Shown here: positions 32,043 to 41,608 of the stretch, in pieces
Position numbering within the stretch: the stretch's first letter is position 1
Layout of the letters: each line of letters opens with the position of its first letter
Origin: Immersiella caudata
Lineage: Eukaryota > Ascomycota > Sordariomycetes > Sordariales > Lasiosphaeriaceae
Length of the DNA: 64,000 nucleotides
NCBI GenBank assembly: GCA_030512335.1
Contig: JAULSU010000006.1
Location: 2,232,001 to 2,296,000 of the forward strand
Reading direction: 5' to 3'
The notes under the pieces: generated by a model
What the model was told of the DNA's origin: nothing
Seen by the model: the letters and a program-made list of their open reading frames with translations, nothing else
Database searches by the model: none
Translations under genes and position numbers: made by a program

Positions 32043-34441
32043 CTATGCTAAAGCGAATGTCCTTATATCTACTCCTCGTGCAATCAGCGCATCCCAGTCA
32101 AGGCGTGGATCGTACGTTATAGCCTCCCAGGTGCCTTGGCTGACGAAGCGCTGAAAGGTTGCAGGGTCGTCCCCCGTCCTCGGCCCGGGGTCTGATCTTA
32201 TCCACCTTTCATCCAGTTTCCACAGCCTTGGATCTTCATCTGAACGCTCCCTCGTGTCTTTGTTGAAGAACACAAATGACCCGGACCCAGTAACCTGCAC
32301 TATCCATGGAGTCGGTAAGGGTCCAAGCAGGGCAATCGCATCGTGAAGCCCATAGACAAATACGCCGCCAATTAGGATAAAAGATTCGGGAACCGTATTT
32401 CGCCGCCTTAAGACGACGGGCATGTCCAAGCCGAGGAAGACACAAATAATGTCACCTATTGCTGTGGCTAGGTAGCTAGGGGAGGAACAGGGTGTTATCA
32501 CTCACCAGGTGCCAGCTTCCCCTCCGCCAGGCCAATATATCCCTCCTTGGTTTTGAATTATGTCCTGCGGTTTATAAATGAAAAAGCTTCCAGTGTCCCC
32601 TTGGAGAACATCGAAGCTGCTTCTAAGCCACTAATAGAATCGTTGCTGCTGCCCTTCACTCTGACAACGTGCTCACTCCTTGTCTCTCTCTTCCAGTCCC
32701 GTTGCCACGTTTCCAGGTCCGCCCAGTCATGTCCTCTCAAGGCTGGGATTCGTTCATCAAGGTAGTTTCCATTCATCGTTTTGGCATGGGCGATACCAAA
32801 GGATTCTCCAGTCAAATACTCCTTTGAAGCGGCTGTCTCGTCTGGCTCCAGTTGTCTTGCAGTCAACCGAGCGTGGGGTTGCATGGGATGCAACGCGGAA
32901 ATTTTCTTGGTCTCGGTTACTGTAGCGCATTGCACCCCAGACACCATGAGCAAATGTCGGTCCAACTTTGCATCCCAGGAATAGGATGTCCAGGAACGGG
33001 AATACCCAGAGGCGAATTGATAAGTAAACGGACGGGGAGGGGCGAACGACTTCCTAAAGTCAGGCACCCAGGAAGGCCAGCGCGGATCCTTGGGACCTTG
33101 ATGATAGCACAGGGCGAGGAGTTCAAGTCTCCGAACGTGATCGACATGGCTGAGGACGGTGTCCATGTGTACCTGTTGAGCGGACACGCTGTACCGCGGC
33201 TTGATTTTGCGGCGAAAACCCTCGGGAAGAAGACCTAAGATGCCGAAAATCGTATCCCGCTGATCGGAGCATTTTCTGTTCTTCACAAGATCCGGAATTG
33301 TTGAAGATATTGGACGTTCGGTGGAAAAAAAAAACCGAGGAAGACAACAAGTTGAAGACGTCTTCCTGGCAGTTCTGTCATGGCTGCCTGTAAGACCAGG
33401 AGAAGGAGGAAGGCGGCGGCTTCCCAAAGCTTGGCCCACTCAATTGTGTCATGGCCGCAAACAACGGCGGCATCCTTTGCCAGCAGGACCTCCTGAACAA
33501 TCCACACCCTCTCGAACCAAGGCCGGTTCAGCAGGTTAGAGATTGCAGCCCATGTCTCGTCGCTATACTGATGGTAGAGCTGATTGACTAGGGTTTTGAC
33601 GCCTTGGGCAGGGCCCGGAGCATCCGGGTTTGGGAGACTCGACCGTTCAGGGAACCCCACTACGCGCTGGCTTCCGAGGTACTGGAGGGTCTCTAGGGCA
33701 TGAGTACTGTTTTTTTGCCGCGGGGCCTAGCCAGACGAGAACCCGACGAGCCAGTCTGTAGATGTCGGCCATCCGAGTGATCTGCGCGCCGCGCTCGGCA
33801 AGGTCGAGCTGGTTGATGCAAACGGCGCCAGTCCAAAGAGTTCGAGTTTTGTTGGAGTAGCGCAGGTGTCTGATAGCCGACGCGAGGTTCTGACGGATGT
33901 GGAGCTTGGTTGTCTTGGACCCGTCAACATACAATGTTTCCGTTTGTTGGTTCTGCGATCCCCATTCATATGAAATGGCCTCGTAGTTTGGCTCGAACGT
34001 GGCGTGTTCCCCGGTAGATTTAATGTAGAGAGCTGGATTGAAATTCTTGGACGGATGCGTCCACGTGGATTCGGGAGTGTCTTTGTGCTTAAAAAGGAAT
34101 CGACCTCCCACAGTTTGGAAGGCATTCCAGCCACTTGGAAGTGTGCCTCGCAACTCTTCCAAGGTCAAACGTGGGACCTCCACATCCTCTTGGGTTGGCA
34201 AGGGTACGTGGGTAATCTCGACGTGGATGTCATCGTCATGGCGCCCGGGAATGACTGTGATGAGGCGAATATCGTGCCCCTGCAGCTTCTCGTACGCATA
34301 GTCGGGCAATTCAGGCGAGGCGGCCGTTGTTGCACGACCAGGGCGGTCTTGGAGCCCCACCGATTGTTTCCATCGCTTGATTACCTGAGAGCAGCCTGTC
34401 AGCACAAGCGCAAACAAACCAAGTGTCACGGCCGGCTCCAT
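32043..34441 (-). pseudogene. HET-domain protein, frameshifted
   Basis: It starts at MEPAVTLGLFALVLTGCS (34441), possibly a membrane anchor. The HET domain follows at about residues 150-235: NYEAISYEWGSQNQQTET, QNLASAIRHLRYSNKT, LWTGAVCINQLDLAERGA and MADIYRLARRVLVWLGPA. The usual Trp-Ile/Val-Asp before A-[IVL]-CINQ is changed to WTG, so the core acid is missing. At a run of seven T on the plus strand (33710-33716) the frame shifts to NSTHALETLQYLG, then LLNRPWFERVWIVQEVLL. At a ten-base A run (33325-33334) it shifts again, to ERPISSTIPDLVKN, then CSDQRDTIFGILGLLPEG and WPSWVPDF. The C-terminus (GDIICVFLGLDMPVVLRR, ILIGGVFVYGLHDA) follows after a possible 44-bp intron near 32501. Two homopolymer shifts mean either decay or base-calling error. 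Confidence 0.7.
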
Positions 34442-35070
34442 ACCTCCGTTGCATCTAGCATATTGCTGAGATTCAGTTTGTGGGAAGTATTATGTTAATA
34501 TTGTCGAGGAAATTCCGACTTGCAGGCACTCTGGCGTCTAATGCTTCAAGTGATGCGGAAGTGATGCGGAGAGTTAAAAAGACGGGGATGCGGGGAAATT
34601 TGATGAGCCATGAACCGTTGAGGGCGGCCCACCGTTCAATACTCCAATTGACATGTCCGAAAAATGCCGAGGCAGCCATTTTGGCAGGGCCGCTTACCTG
34701 TATGGCCCCTTATCTACAGGGCTGCTTCCTAAGCGGTTGACAAAATAAAACGCACTGCGTACCTCGCAATACTTCGGTAATGCCTAGGAGGTGTCTGTCT
34801 GACATGCATCTCAAAGTACCGTCACGCCACTACCGTATCTCCTAACGTTATGTCCTATCACACGCCCGAAGGAATACATTAGAATTCCTGTTAGGCTGTC
34901 ATCGTCTGCACAGGCCACCTAAGAAAAGGACTGTGCCCAGTGGCTTGGCACTAGCAACGCCTACCAATTTTGCAGCAGTTCCGCTACCTTCAGCTCACAC
35001 CATCTCCATCACACCACTTCCACATCCTCTTTTTCTAACCTCCAGGCCAACCTTCAATGAATTTTGGAGC
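34442..35070. other. Upstream region of the HET gene
   Basis: Promoter side of the minus-strand HET locus. No further gene was recognised. There is a short duplication agtgatgcggaa / agtgatgcggag at 34547-34571. Confidence 0.4.
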
Positions 35071-35165
35071 CAAAACAATATCCAAAGCAACAGCCAAAGC
35101 AACAGCCAAAGCAACAGCCAAAACAACGGCCAAAACAACGGCCAAAACAACGGCCAAAGCAATGG
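35071..35165. repeat. 12-bp minisatellite, about 8 units
   Basis: Tandem units of the form caaarcaacrgc. The first half is the caacagccaaag form, the second the caacggccaaaa form. It keeps reading frame on both strands (Pro-Lys-Gln repeats on plus), but there is no supporting gene around it. Confidence 0.8.
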
Positions 35166-35218
35166 GCCCCACTGCACTACGCCAGTGAAGTGTATGTAGG
35201 CTTCTTGGCGCAAACGTG

Positions 35219-35252
35219 TCAGAAACACTGCACCGTGGATTGTGTGGAAATA
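35219..35252 (+). repeat. Dispersed repeat related to 24255-24288
   Basis: tcagaaacactgcac here and tcagaaacactacac at 24255 start a stretch of about 34 bp that is roughly 80% identical. The other copy lies inside the inverted-repeat element at 23943-24554, so this may be a degraded relative of that element. Confidence 0.4.
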
Positions 35253-35819
35253 ATTTGTCTCAGCAAGCACAGACTTTTTTTTTGAGAATGGCGCGACGTA
35301 CAGGAGAATATGGTATGGCTAACTAGTTTGTTTTTGTCGCGTACAGCTTGGCTCCAACACGGCTTCCTCTCTTACCAGTCAGCCTTGAGCTGCACCTTGT
35401 TTCTCGTCGAAAAAATGGTATCTACCTTTCATACGGGCATCCTATTCTTCTATTCCACATTCGCCCAGAAGCACTGCGTTAATGGCTATATTGAAAACAG
35501 CGAGGCTCAACCGGTGGATTTCGGCATCGTGGGGGCAATCTATGTGTTGAGTCTCGCTGCCGACAACTGGCGCCATGGCTCGTTGCCTTTTTAGCCAAGG
35601 CGGACCCCCATGTCCATCAGCATTAGTGCACACAACTTGCCGAGGAAGGCGGGGCGGAATACTCGGACGCAGGATACCTAGTACCTAGGTACTCTAGCTG
35701 GGACAAGGTTCGCAGCCAGGACAGGAAGCGGTTTCCAGCGTTTAGCTCTACTCCTGTGCTATCGCCCATCAGCGGCGTGATTTTAAAGTCCAAGGAGAAA
35801 TCGTCGTACATCCTCTACC
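35253..35819. other. Intergenic, nothing recognised
   Basis: Short open frames exist on both strands, but none shows a domain or a credible start and intron structure. Confidence 0.35.
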
Positions 35820-36330
35820 TAACATGCTTAGCACAAGGTGGCTCACCATGTGCTTCAAGAACGAGATACGGATTCTGACCAAGGCGTCGTCGCCCCACGA
35901 TGGCTTAGTCGAAGAGCTCAAAGCACTCATTCCTGAGAGGGATTTCATCACGCAGCGTCTGTTCCAACCATTGCCGAAGCTGTTCGGGCACCTCTCAGCG
36001 GCTGCAGGCGGCAACGTTATGGGCGTGGAGCGGCAAGCGCACAACGCAACCCTATTTCTCGCCGTTATCATGGCCAAAACTGAGGAGCAGGCCGCTCTCG
36101 CTCGCCCCAAGGTCAAAAGACTGGATTGGGCAGGTTCGGGAATTCACCTCAATCATCGGAGGCGTGTAAGATTGGGTGTACCTCAGCTACGCGGATGGAA
36201 CGCAGGATCCTGTCGGCAGCTCTGGGTCAGAGAACGTCTAGAAGACGAGGGAGGCTGCGGCGAAGTACGACCAGCTTGGCGCATTCCAGAAGCTTTGCCC
36301 CCGGCTGTTTCAAGGGTGTCCAAGTGCTGA
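35820..36330 (+). pseudogene. FAD-linked oxidoreductase (BBE-like) C-terminal remnant
   Basis: The plus frame reads CFKNEIRILTKASSPHDG, LVEELKALIPERDFITQR, LFQPLPKLFGHLSAAAGG and NVMGVERQAHNATLFLAV, which match the substrate domain of fungal FAD-linked oxidases. In another frame come DWAGSG-type sequence and then VYLSYADGTQDPVGSSGS, ENV, TAG (36239-36241), KTREAAAKYDQLGAFQKL and CPRLFQ. The last part is the expected berberine-bridge-like C-terminus (W.YLNYAD ... KYDP.G.FQ..CPG). The FAD-binding N-terminal half is absent upstream. A nonsense codon and at least one frameshift make it a dead fragment. Confidence 0.6.
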
Positions 36331-36708
36331 CCGAGGTGCTGCCCATATAATACAGGCCATCAAGGCCATGCATGAGCCACCAGCAAAGCGAGCCAGGTAT
36401 ACACATCTCATATCCCCACAAGCATGAAAATTATTCGAAACCTGTGCGTAAACGAGCCAAAAAGGGTTAACAAGCGGCGCCGGCCCCACCAGCAAGGCCT
36501 TCCGTTCCGTGGACCCACTTTTCCGGACCTGCTTGCTTGACGCCGGAGCTGGCGGAACGGAGACATGCAGCGACGGGTGGTTTAGGAAGGGAAGTCGCCC
36601 CGCACAAAGATTCGGCGACATGGGAAGCAAGGCACGCAGACGAAGATTATTTTCCGTGAAACGCCGCCTTTCCGTTCTCATTTCCGATCCAAATCGCCGA
36701 ACAAGACC

Positions 36709-37678
36709 ATGGACCAATCAGCCACCTTCACGCACCAGTCCCTGGCTCATGACAACTCCATACGCCTGTTGGCTCTTGAGCCAGATAAAGGACCACGAAG
36801 CCAACATGAGAGGCATACTCCTCCATACAACCATCGCCGCGTGTTTCTACGACTTGATGAACCCATTCACCGCGCTCTCCTATTGCTGGGGCAGCAGCGA
36901 AAAGCCATGTCGGATCTACGTCGAGGACTGCGCCGTGCTGATCACCGCCACGCTGGATGTTGCGCTGCGAGATATGCGGGATCGTAGCTCCCTAGGGCGT
37001 ATTTGGGCAGATGCGCTGTGTATCAATCAGTCGGACGACCAAGAGAAGGGCCGACAAGTCTCTATGGTGGACAAGATTCACCGACTTGCCAACCACACCA
37101 TCATCCATCTCGGGCTCTCTGATCCCAAGATCCATTCATTCCTCGAGTCTCGGATGAACATTTCTAACCTGGAAACCGCAGCTCCTTGGTTCACCCGGGT
37201 GTGGGTGTTTCAAGAGCTTGTTCTGTCCCAGGATCCACATAGATTTGGGGGGGTCACTGACGCACCACACTGCCTTGCCACCACTGATCCCTGCACACTC
37301 AGTCTTTCAGGTAGTGAACTCGACATGGTACAAGCCCTCAGCATTGCGATGCCCGAGCTGCCAGTACGCAAAAGCCCACTCAATGAGGCCAGCATGAAAG
37401 ATCTGCTCAGCACCATGGAGGAATGGACGTTCGAGGACCGCGTTGCGATGGAGACGCATACAAAGTTCTGCTCCGCTTTTCGATCAGTTTTTTTCTTCAG
37501 CCCCAACAAGAACACAACAGGCTTCAGGGACGAAATCGACTACGCCGAAGAGTTTTCTCGTGGGCAGCTCCTGCGCAACATCGGCGAAATAAAATTGTAT
37601 TCAATGGCGGCCCTGACAGCAAGATCGTGGGAAGAAAGCTGGCCGTCGGGAAGCCATTCTACATCGACCCTATTATAA
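36709..37678 (+). pseudogene. HET-domain protein with an N-terminal frameshift
   Basis: MDQSATFTHQSLAHDNSIRL, then LALEPDK, begins a typical HET N-terminus. The expected continuation KDHEANMRGILLHTTIAA is in another frame from about 36787 (around ataaagga). From there the frame is open to 37678: FTALSYCWGSSEKPCRIY, VLITATLDVALRDMRDRS, GRIWADALCINQSDDQEK, RQVSMVDKIHRLANHTII and FTRVWVFQELVLSQDP, all HET-domain blocks in order. An alternative start upstream in the second frame (MDPLFRTCLLDAGAGGTE, 36509) would give a 389-residue protein without the conserved N-terminus. The region after the domain is short, and the protein ends where another remnant begins. HET proteins trigger incompatibility cell death; this copy may be inactive. 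Confidence 0.65.
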
Positions 37679-38265
37679 CCACAGCTACGTTCCACGCGCT
37701 ATAAAACTTGCTAAGTGGTGTGAAGGCAGGTCGTCCGTTTATGTGGTCCCAACGGAAGTAAAAACCGACGATTTTATTGTGGAGCTTGGTGTGAGCAACC
37801 ACGTGTTGGTGCTGCGCTCAGTCTCAAAAACAACAGGTGGCGATGATCCTGTCGAAGCCTCAGTCAGACACGCTTTTACACGGACTGAGGAACGCTTGGT
37901 GAATGGGGCACCATATATCCGCATTCGAAACTCGAATCCTGAGAAAGGCCTGGGACCAGAACATAAACGCGCTTTTTCGGCATTGAAGTCTCGGGAAATC
38001 TCGTTGGTGGCAGAAAAAAACAGCAGACTGGGCAGTCCCCTCGCCCGACGATCCGACATATGGGCTTCCTATTCAACTCCGCCAGGTTGAATAGATTGGA
38101 CTATGCTTTGCCTTTTTCCCGTTCAGACCACCGCCTCGCGGCTTCATCGAGAACTTCACCAGAAGCTTTGACCAATACCGCTTTGGTGGCTTCCCGTACT
38201 GGGACGAGTCAAAGCATAGTTTGGACACATTTACCCTGGTGCATAAACCACCTATGAAGTAGCAG
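37570..38265 (+). pseudogene. Coding-like remnant of an unknown protein
   Basis: Successive frames look coding: KIVFNGGPDSKIVGRKLA, GKPFYIDPIITTATFHAL; then VKTDDFIVELGVSNHVLV, NGAPYIRIRNSNPEKGLG, EHKRAFSALKSREISLVA; then RPPPRGFIENFTRSFDQY, RFGGFPYWDESKHSLDTF, TLVHKPPMK ending at about 38262. Each lies in a different frame and no introns explain the changes. I do not recognise the family. It overlaps the end of the HET frame, so the HET stop codon may have been recruited from this older gene. Confidence 0.4.
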
Positions 38266-39172
38266 CTTGTCTCTCTCAAAGTCGGAGCCCCTCTTGGGTC
38301 TGTTGTTTTGCCGCGGGGTTCGGGACTACCTAAACGGCGACCCCACTGATCCACAACATATCGGTCGGGTAATGGAACGGTTATCGTATCGTCCCCTTAC
38401 GAGGAGAACCAAGAGTAAGGTAAGGTTGCAGGTTTGAGCTCGATCTCGATTGTGTGTGTCTTTTTGCTTCGTTTCTGATGCAGGACGCCGTTTGCCCTGT
38501 GATGCTGCTGCTGGTGGAGATTTCGTGGCATTCAGGGGCAGGAGGTGGAGCAGTCCAAAAAGCGGCCCACCCCCAAGTTCAGCTGCCCATCAACGGGAAA
38601 CGCGGCGGCACCCGACCACCAAAGAGGCCTCCTCTTCTTAGCTGCATGTTGGACAGACGAAATCCTTTGTTCAGCTGTGCAAGGATGAACCGCACAAAAA
38701 TCCGATCGTGCGGTGTGCGCGTCTTGCCTAAGGTTCAACAGCGTGGAACTAACAATCAAATTTTGTTACCTTTGTTCGCAGCTGTCTTGGAGTGGGACAA
38801 GAAATCAGGAACTTTGTGCATGAACTTTACGATTGGTTGGAGATAGCCAAAACCGACCGGCTTCTTTTTCCCTCACTCCTCAGGATGTCGTCCAATATAG
38901 GGGGTCAAATCATTCCGCCAATCCCCCCATCAGGCCACCATGCATGCGCCAGGCCGCAGCTCCAAGATGACATCACCCTTAGCTAGGATGCCAAGAGAAG
39001 GGGGGGTGACTGACCCCGCTGCGCAACCTTCCGCGTTCTTCATAACACAGCCCATCGTACGTGGCACCAACTCACCAGACTCCTGGTTTGAGGACCATAA
39101 GGAAACCGCCCCCAGCTAGAGCTTTTCCCACTCAACCAACTTCAATCTTCTGCCAAGAACAAACACAGCATC
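38266..39172. other. Intergenic region upstream of the SMP/C2 gene
   Basis: No gene was recognised. The last 150 bp hold the promoter of the next gene. Confidence 0.35.
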
Positions 39173-40770
39173 ATGGCTTCCCTCGTCGAGACACTGACTG
39201 CTTCGGGCGGCGCCGAGTCCCCTGGTGAGAGACCCCCTCACATCAGGGCCCAATACCTCTCGCTAACCTGATCAGGATTTATCAACGACTTGATCAAGCA
39301 GCTATGGCCCAACATCTGTGAGGTGGCCAAGACGATGATCCCTGAAACCGCCAAAGTGGTTCTGGAACCCATGGGCTCGCCGTTCAAGAACATCACATTT
39401 GGGAAATGCGAGCTCGGGCCTGTTCCCATCCATGTCTCCAACGTTGATGTCCACCAGACTGAGAACAATGGGATCAAGCTGGATGTGGACGTCGATTGGG
39501 ACGGGCAATGCGACTTCGAACTCAAGCTGGATCCACTTCCTCAGTTTGTGAGCCACCCTTTCGGCCCACGTGTTGTTGTTGCGCTAATTTGCTCGCTCAG
39601 GGAGTCGAACATATGAAGCTCAGGGGCAGGTTGTCGATCTTGCTCTCCCCGTTGCTGAATACATTCCCACTGGTAAGCCTGACACAGGCGGTTGCCATCT
39701 GCGTCTGCCAGACACGCTGACACTTTCAGATTGGTGCGGCTCAAGTTGCCTTCATGAACGAACCCCACATCGATCTGGAATTCACTGATGCTGCGCACAT
39801 CGCCAACATCGGCTTCATTGATCGCATTGTGAAAAAGATTGTCATTTCCATCATCGGGTCCATGGCCATCCTCCCGAATCGCTTCCTCCTCAAGCTGGAC
39901 CCGGCCAACGACTACTTCAAGACCTATCTGCATCCTCTTGGAGTCTTGCGTGTCACGGTCGAGTCTGGCGAGCATTTGGGAGAAGAGAAGGAAGAGAAAA
40001 GCTTCCTCAAGCGCCTGGTCCACGACGTTCCCGACTGCTTCGTGAAGCTCAAGCTCTCAGCGGAGCCGGAGTGGCAGACCAAGACGGTCGATAACCACCG
40101 CCATCCGGAGTGGAATGAAACGCATGAAATGCTCGTTTACGATTACGACCAGATCCTCGAGGCCGACGTGCAAGACCAGGATACTGCCACAGGCCATGAC
40201 GATATCGGCGTGGGGCGCATCTCTGTCAAGGACCTTTTGCTGGAAGGTGGCCAGCACCAGCTGTCTTTGACTCACAGGGAGCAGCCCACTGACGGGAAGC
40301 TCAACATCCGTGGGGACTTCCACCGGTTCGTTGCTGATCCCACCAGCTTCCTGTCGGGGGAGGCCGGAGGCAAAGAGACTCTGGGTCTCATGAGCGTGCT
40401 CATCGCTTCGGCGCGTAACCTCAGCGGCCCTCGAGACGCATTGATCCCCAGTGTGCGCGTGTACTGGGGAGACGGGGTGTGGCGGACGCAGCCGAAGCAG
40501 GATATGCCCGGTCTTGATATCCAGAACCCGGGCTTCGACCGGGCTTTCAAGATTCCAATTTTGGCCGGCATGGTGCCCGGTCCGCCAGTCAAGATCGTGC
40601 TGGTCAATGGGCTCAAAGACAAAGATCTAGTCGAAGTTGGCGAGGCCGAGGTGTCGCTTGATGAGGTGCTGGCTGCGCCGAACTTGGCGCTGCAGAGGGA
40701 CTTTGACGTTGGGAACGGTGCCATTGTCAAAGCGGCGATTTGGCTGAGGGGGACGACGCTCGCACAGTAG
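39173..40770 (+). CDS. SMP/C2-domain protein, tricalbin/synaptotagmin-like (478 aa, 4 exons)
   Basis: My model is join(39173..39224, 39276..39547, 39601..39672, 39730..40770), with introns of 51-57 bp and all junctions in frame. Residues from about 18 to 190 resemble an SMP lipid-transfer domain: FINDLIKQLWPNICEVAK, FKNITFGKCELGPVPIHV, VDVDWDGQCDFELKL and AHIANIGFIDRIVKKIVI, then ILPNRFLLKL. A C2 domain follows from about residue 203 (LGVLRVTVESGEHL, CFVKLKLSAEPEWQTKTV, HPEWNETHEMLVYDYDQI). A second, more divergent C2-like unit starts near 350 (LGLMSVLIASARNLSGPR). Tricalbins tether the ER to the plasma membrane and move lipid, but those are much longer and have an N-terminal membrane hairpin that I do not see here. 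A soluble or peripheral protein is therefore more likely. Confidence 0.85.
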
Positions 40771-41248
40771 GTAGGCTATGTAGGGGATAGATTGATTCGA
40801 TATCCGCCAACACGGCGAAGCCCCACTGGAGACCGGAGGTGCCATATAGGCCAGCCCTTGGAGGCATTCCTTCACCCGGAAAAGTACAGCAGTCTTAGCT
40901 CAGGTGCATTCCCTGTCGTATAGTTGGCGGGGAAATTTTTGAAGTTCTGCCACCTTTCAAGGGCGGCGATTGTGAGCAGAAATTTGGTCGTCGCTCCTTC
41001 CATCTCCTTTGCCCGCTTATCGACAACGAGATAAGCAAACATGCGGGGAAAATTTGTGCCAAACTCCGTTGGGACGATCAAGCGATCTTCAATCCATGCA
41101 TCACGCAGTCGAAGGAAGCTGCGCAGATACCAAGAGGGCGTGACGTGGCTTTGACAGAGCTGAGCGCTCCAACAAACTTGGCGTGCTGTACACCGCCCCA
41201 ACAAACTCGCGGGATGTCGTACCTGAAAGCCAGACAAAAAGACACCAT
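40771..41248. other. Intergenic, nothing recognised
   Basis: 3' flank of the SMP/C2 gene and upstream region of the small ORF. No domain-bearing frame. Confidence 0.35.
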
Positions 41249-41590
41249 GGCTACCAAATCCTCAGCTAACTCTTTGGTCGCAGAAGCTCCCCCGCCTTTG
41301 CCTACAGACGCCACCGCCCTGCGCCGCTTCCCATTCGCAGCCTTGCTGCCCCTTTTCAACCCCCCACAAGCTCGCCCTCTGCGCCGAGCCTGCAGACGCA
41401 GCCACAGAGTGCCGTCACAGCCGCTTCATTGGCGATGCCACCCACGCCGGCAGACCTATTGCGGCAGGGCAGAAATGTTTGGCAGGAGCTGTTCCTCCGA
41501 GGGAACAGGACAGAAGGGAGGTGTGAGGTTTTATATGTGGGGCTCTCGAAGCTAGATCTAAGTGTTCCCCTGAAGATCTTTGCTCTTTGA
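41249..41590 (+). pseudogene. Small conserved-looking ORF split by a C-run indel
   Basis: ATG at 41249 gives MATKSSANSLVAEAPPPL, then LRRFPFAALLPLFNPP. At a run of six C (41360-41365) a better frame takes over: TSSPSAPSLQTQPQSAVT, PPTPADLLRQGRNVWQEL, FLRGNRTEGRCEVLYVGL, then LDLSVPLKIFAL and stop at about 41588. One added or lost C would make a protein of about 112 residues that ends just before the next gene. No family was recognised. It could be a real small gene with a sequencing error. Confidence 0.4.
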
Positions 41591-41608
41591 CCACCAAGGC
41601 TGACGAGA

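Noticed and set aside
35064..35285. Pro-Lys-Gln repeat protein encoded by the minisatellite
   Set aside because: The frame is open only because the repeat unit is 12 bp; both strands are equally open and no flanking coding sequence supports it.
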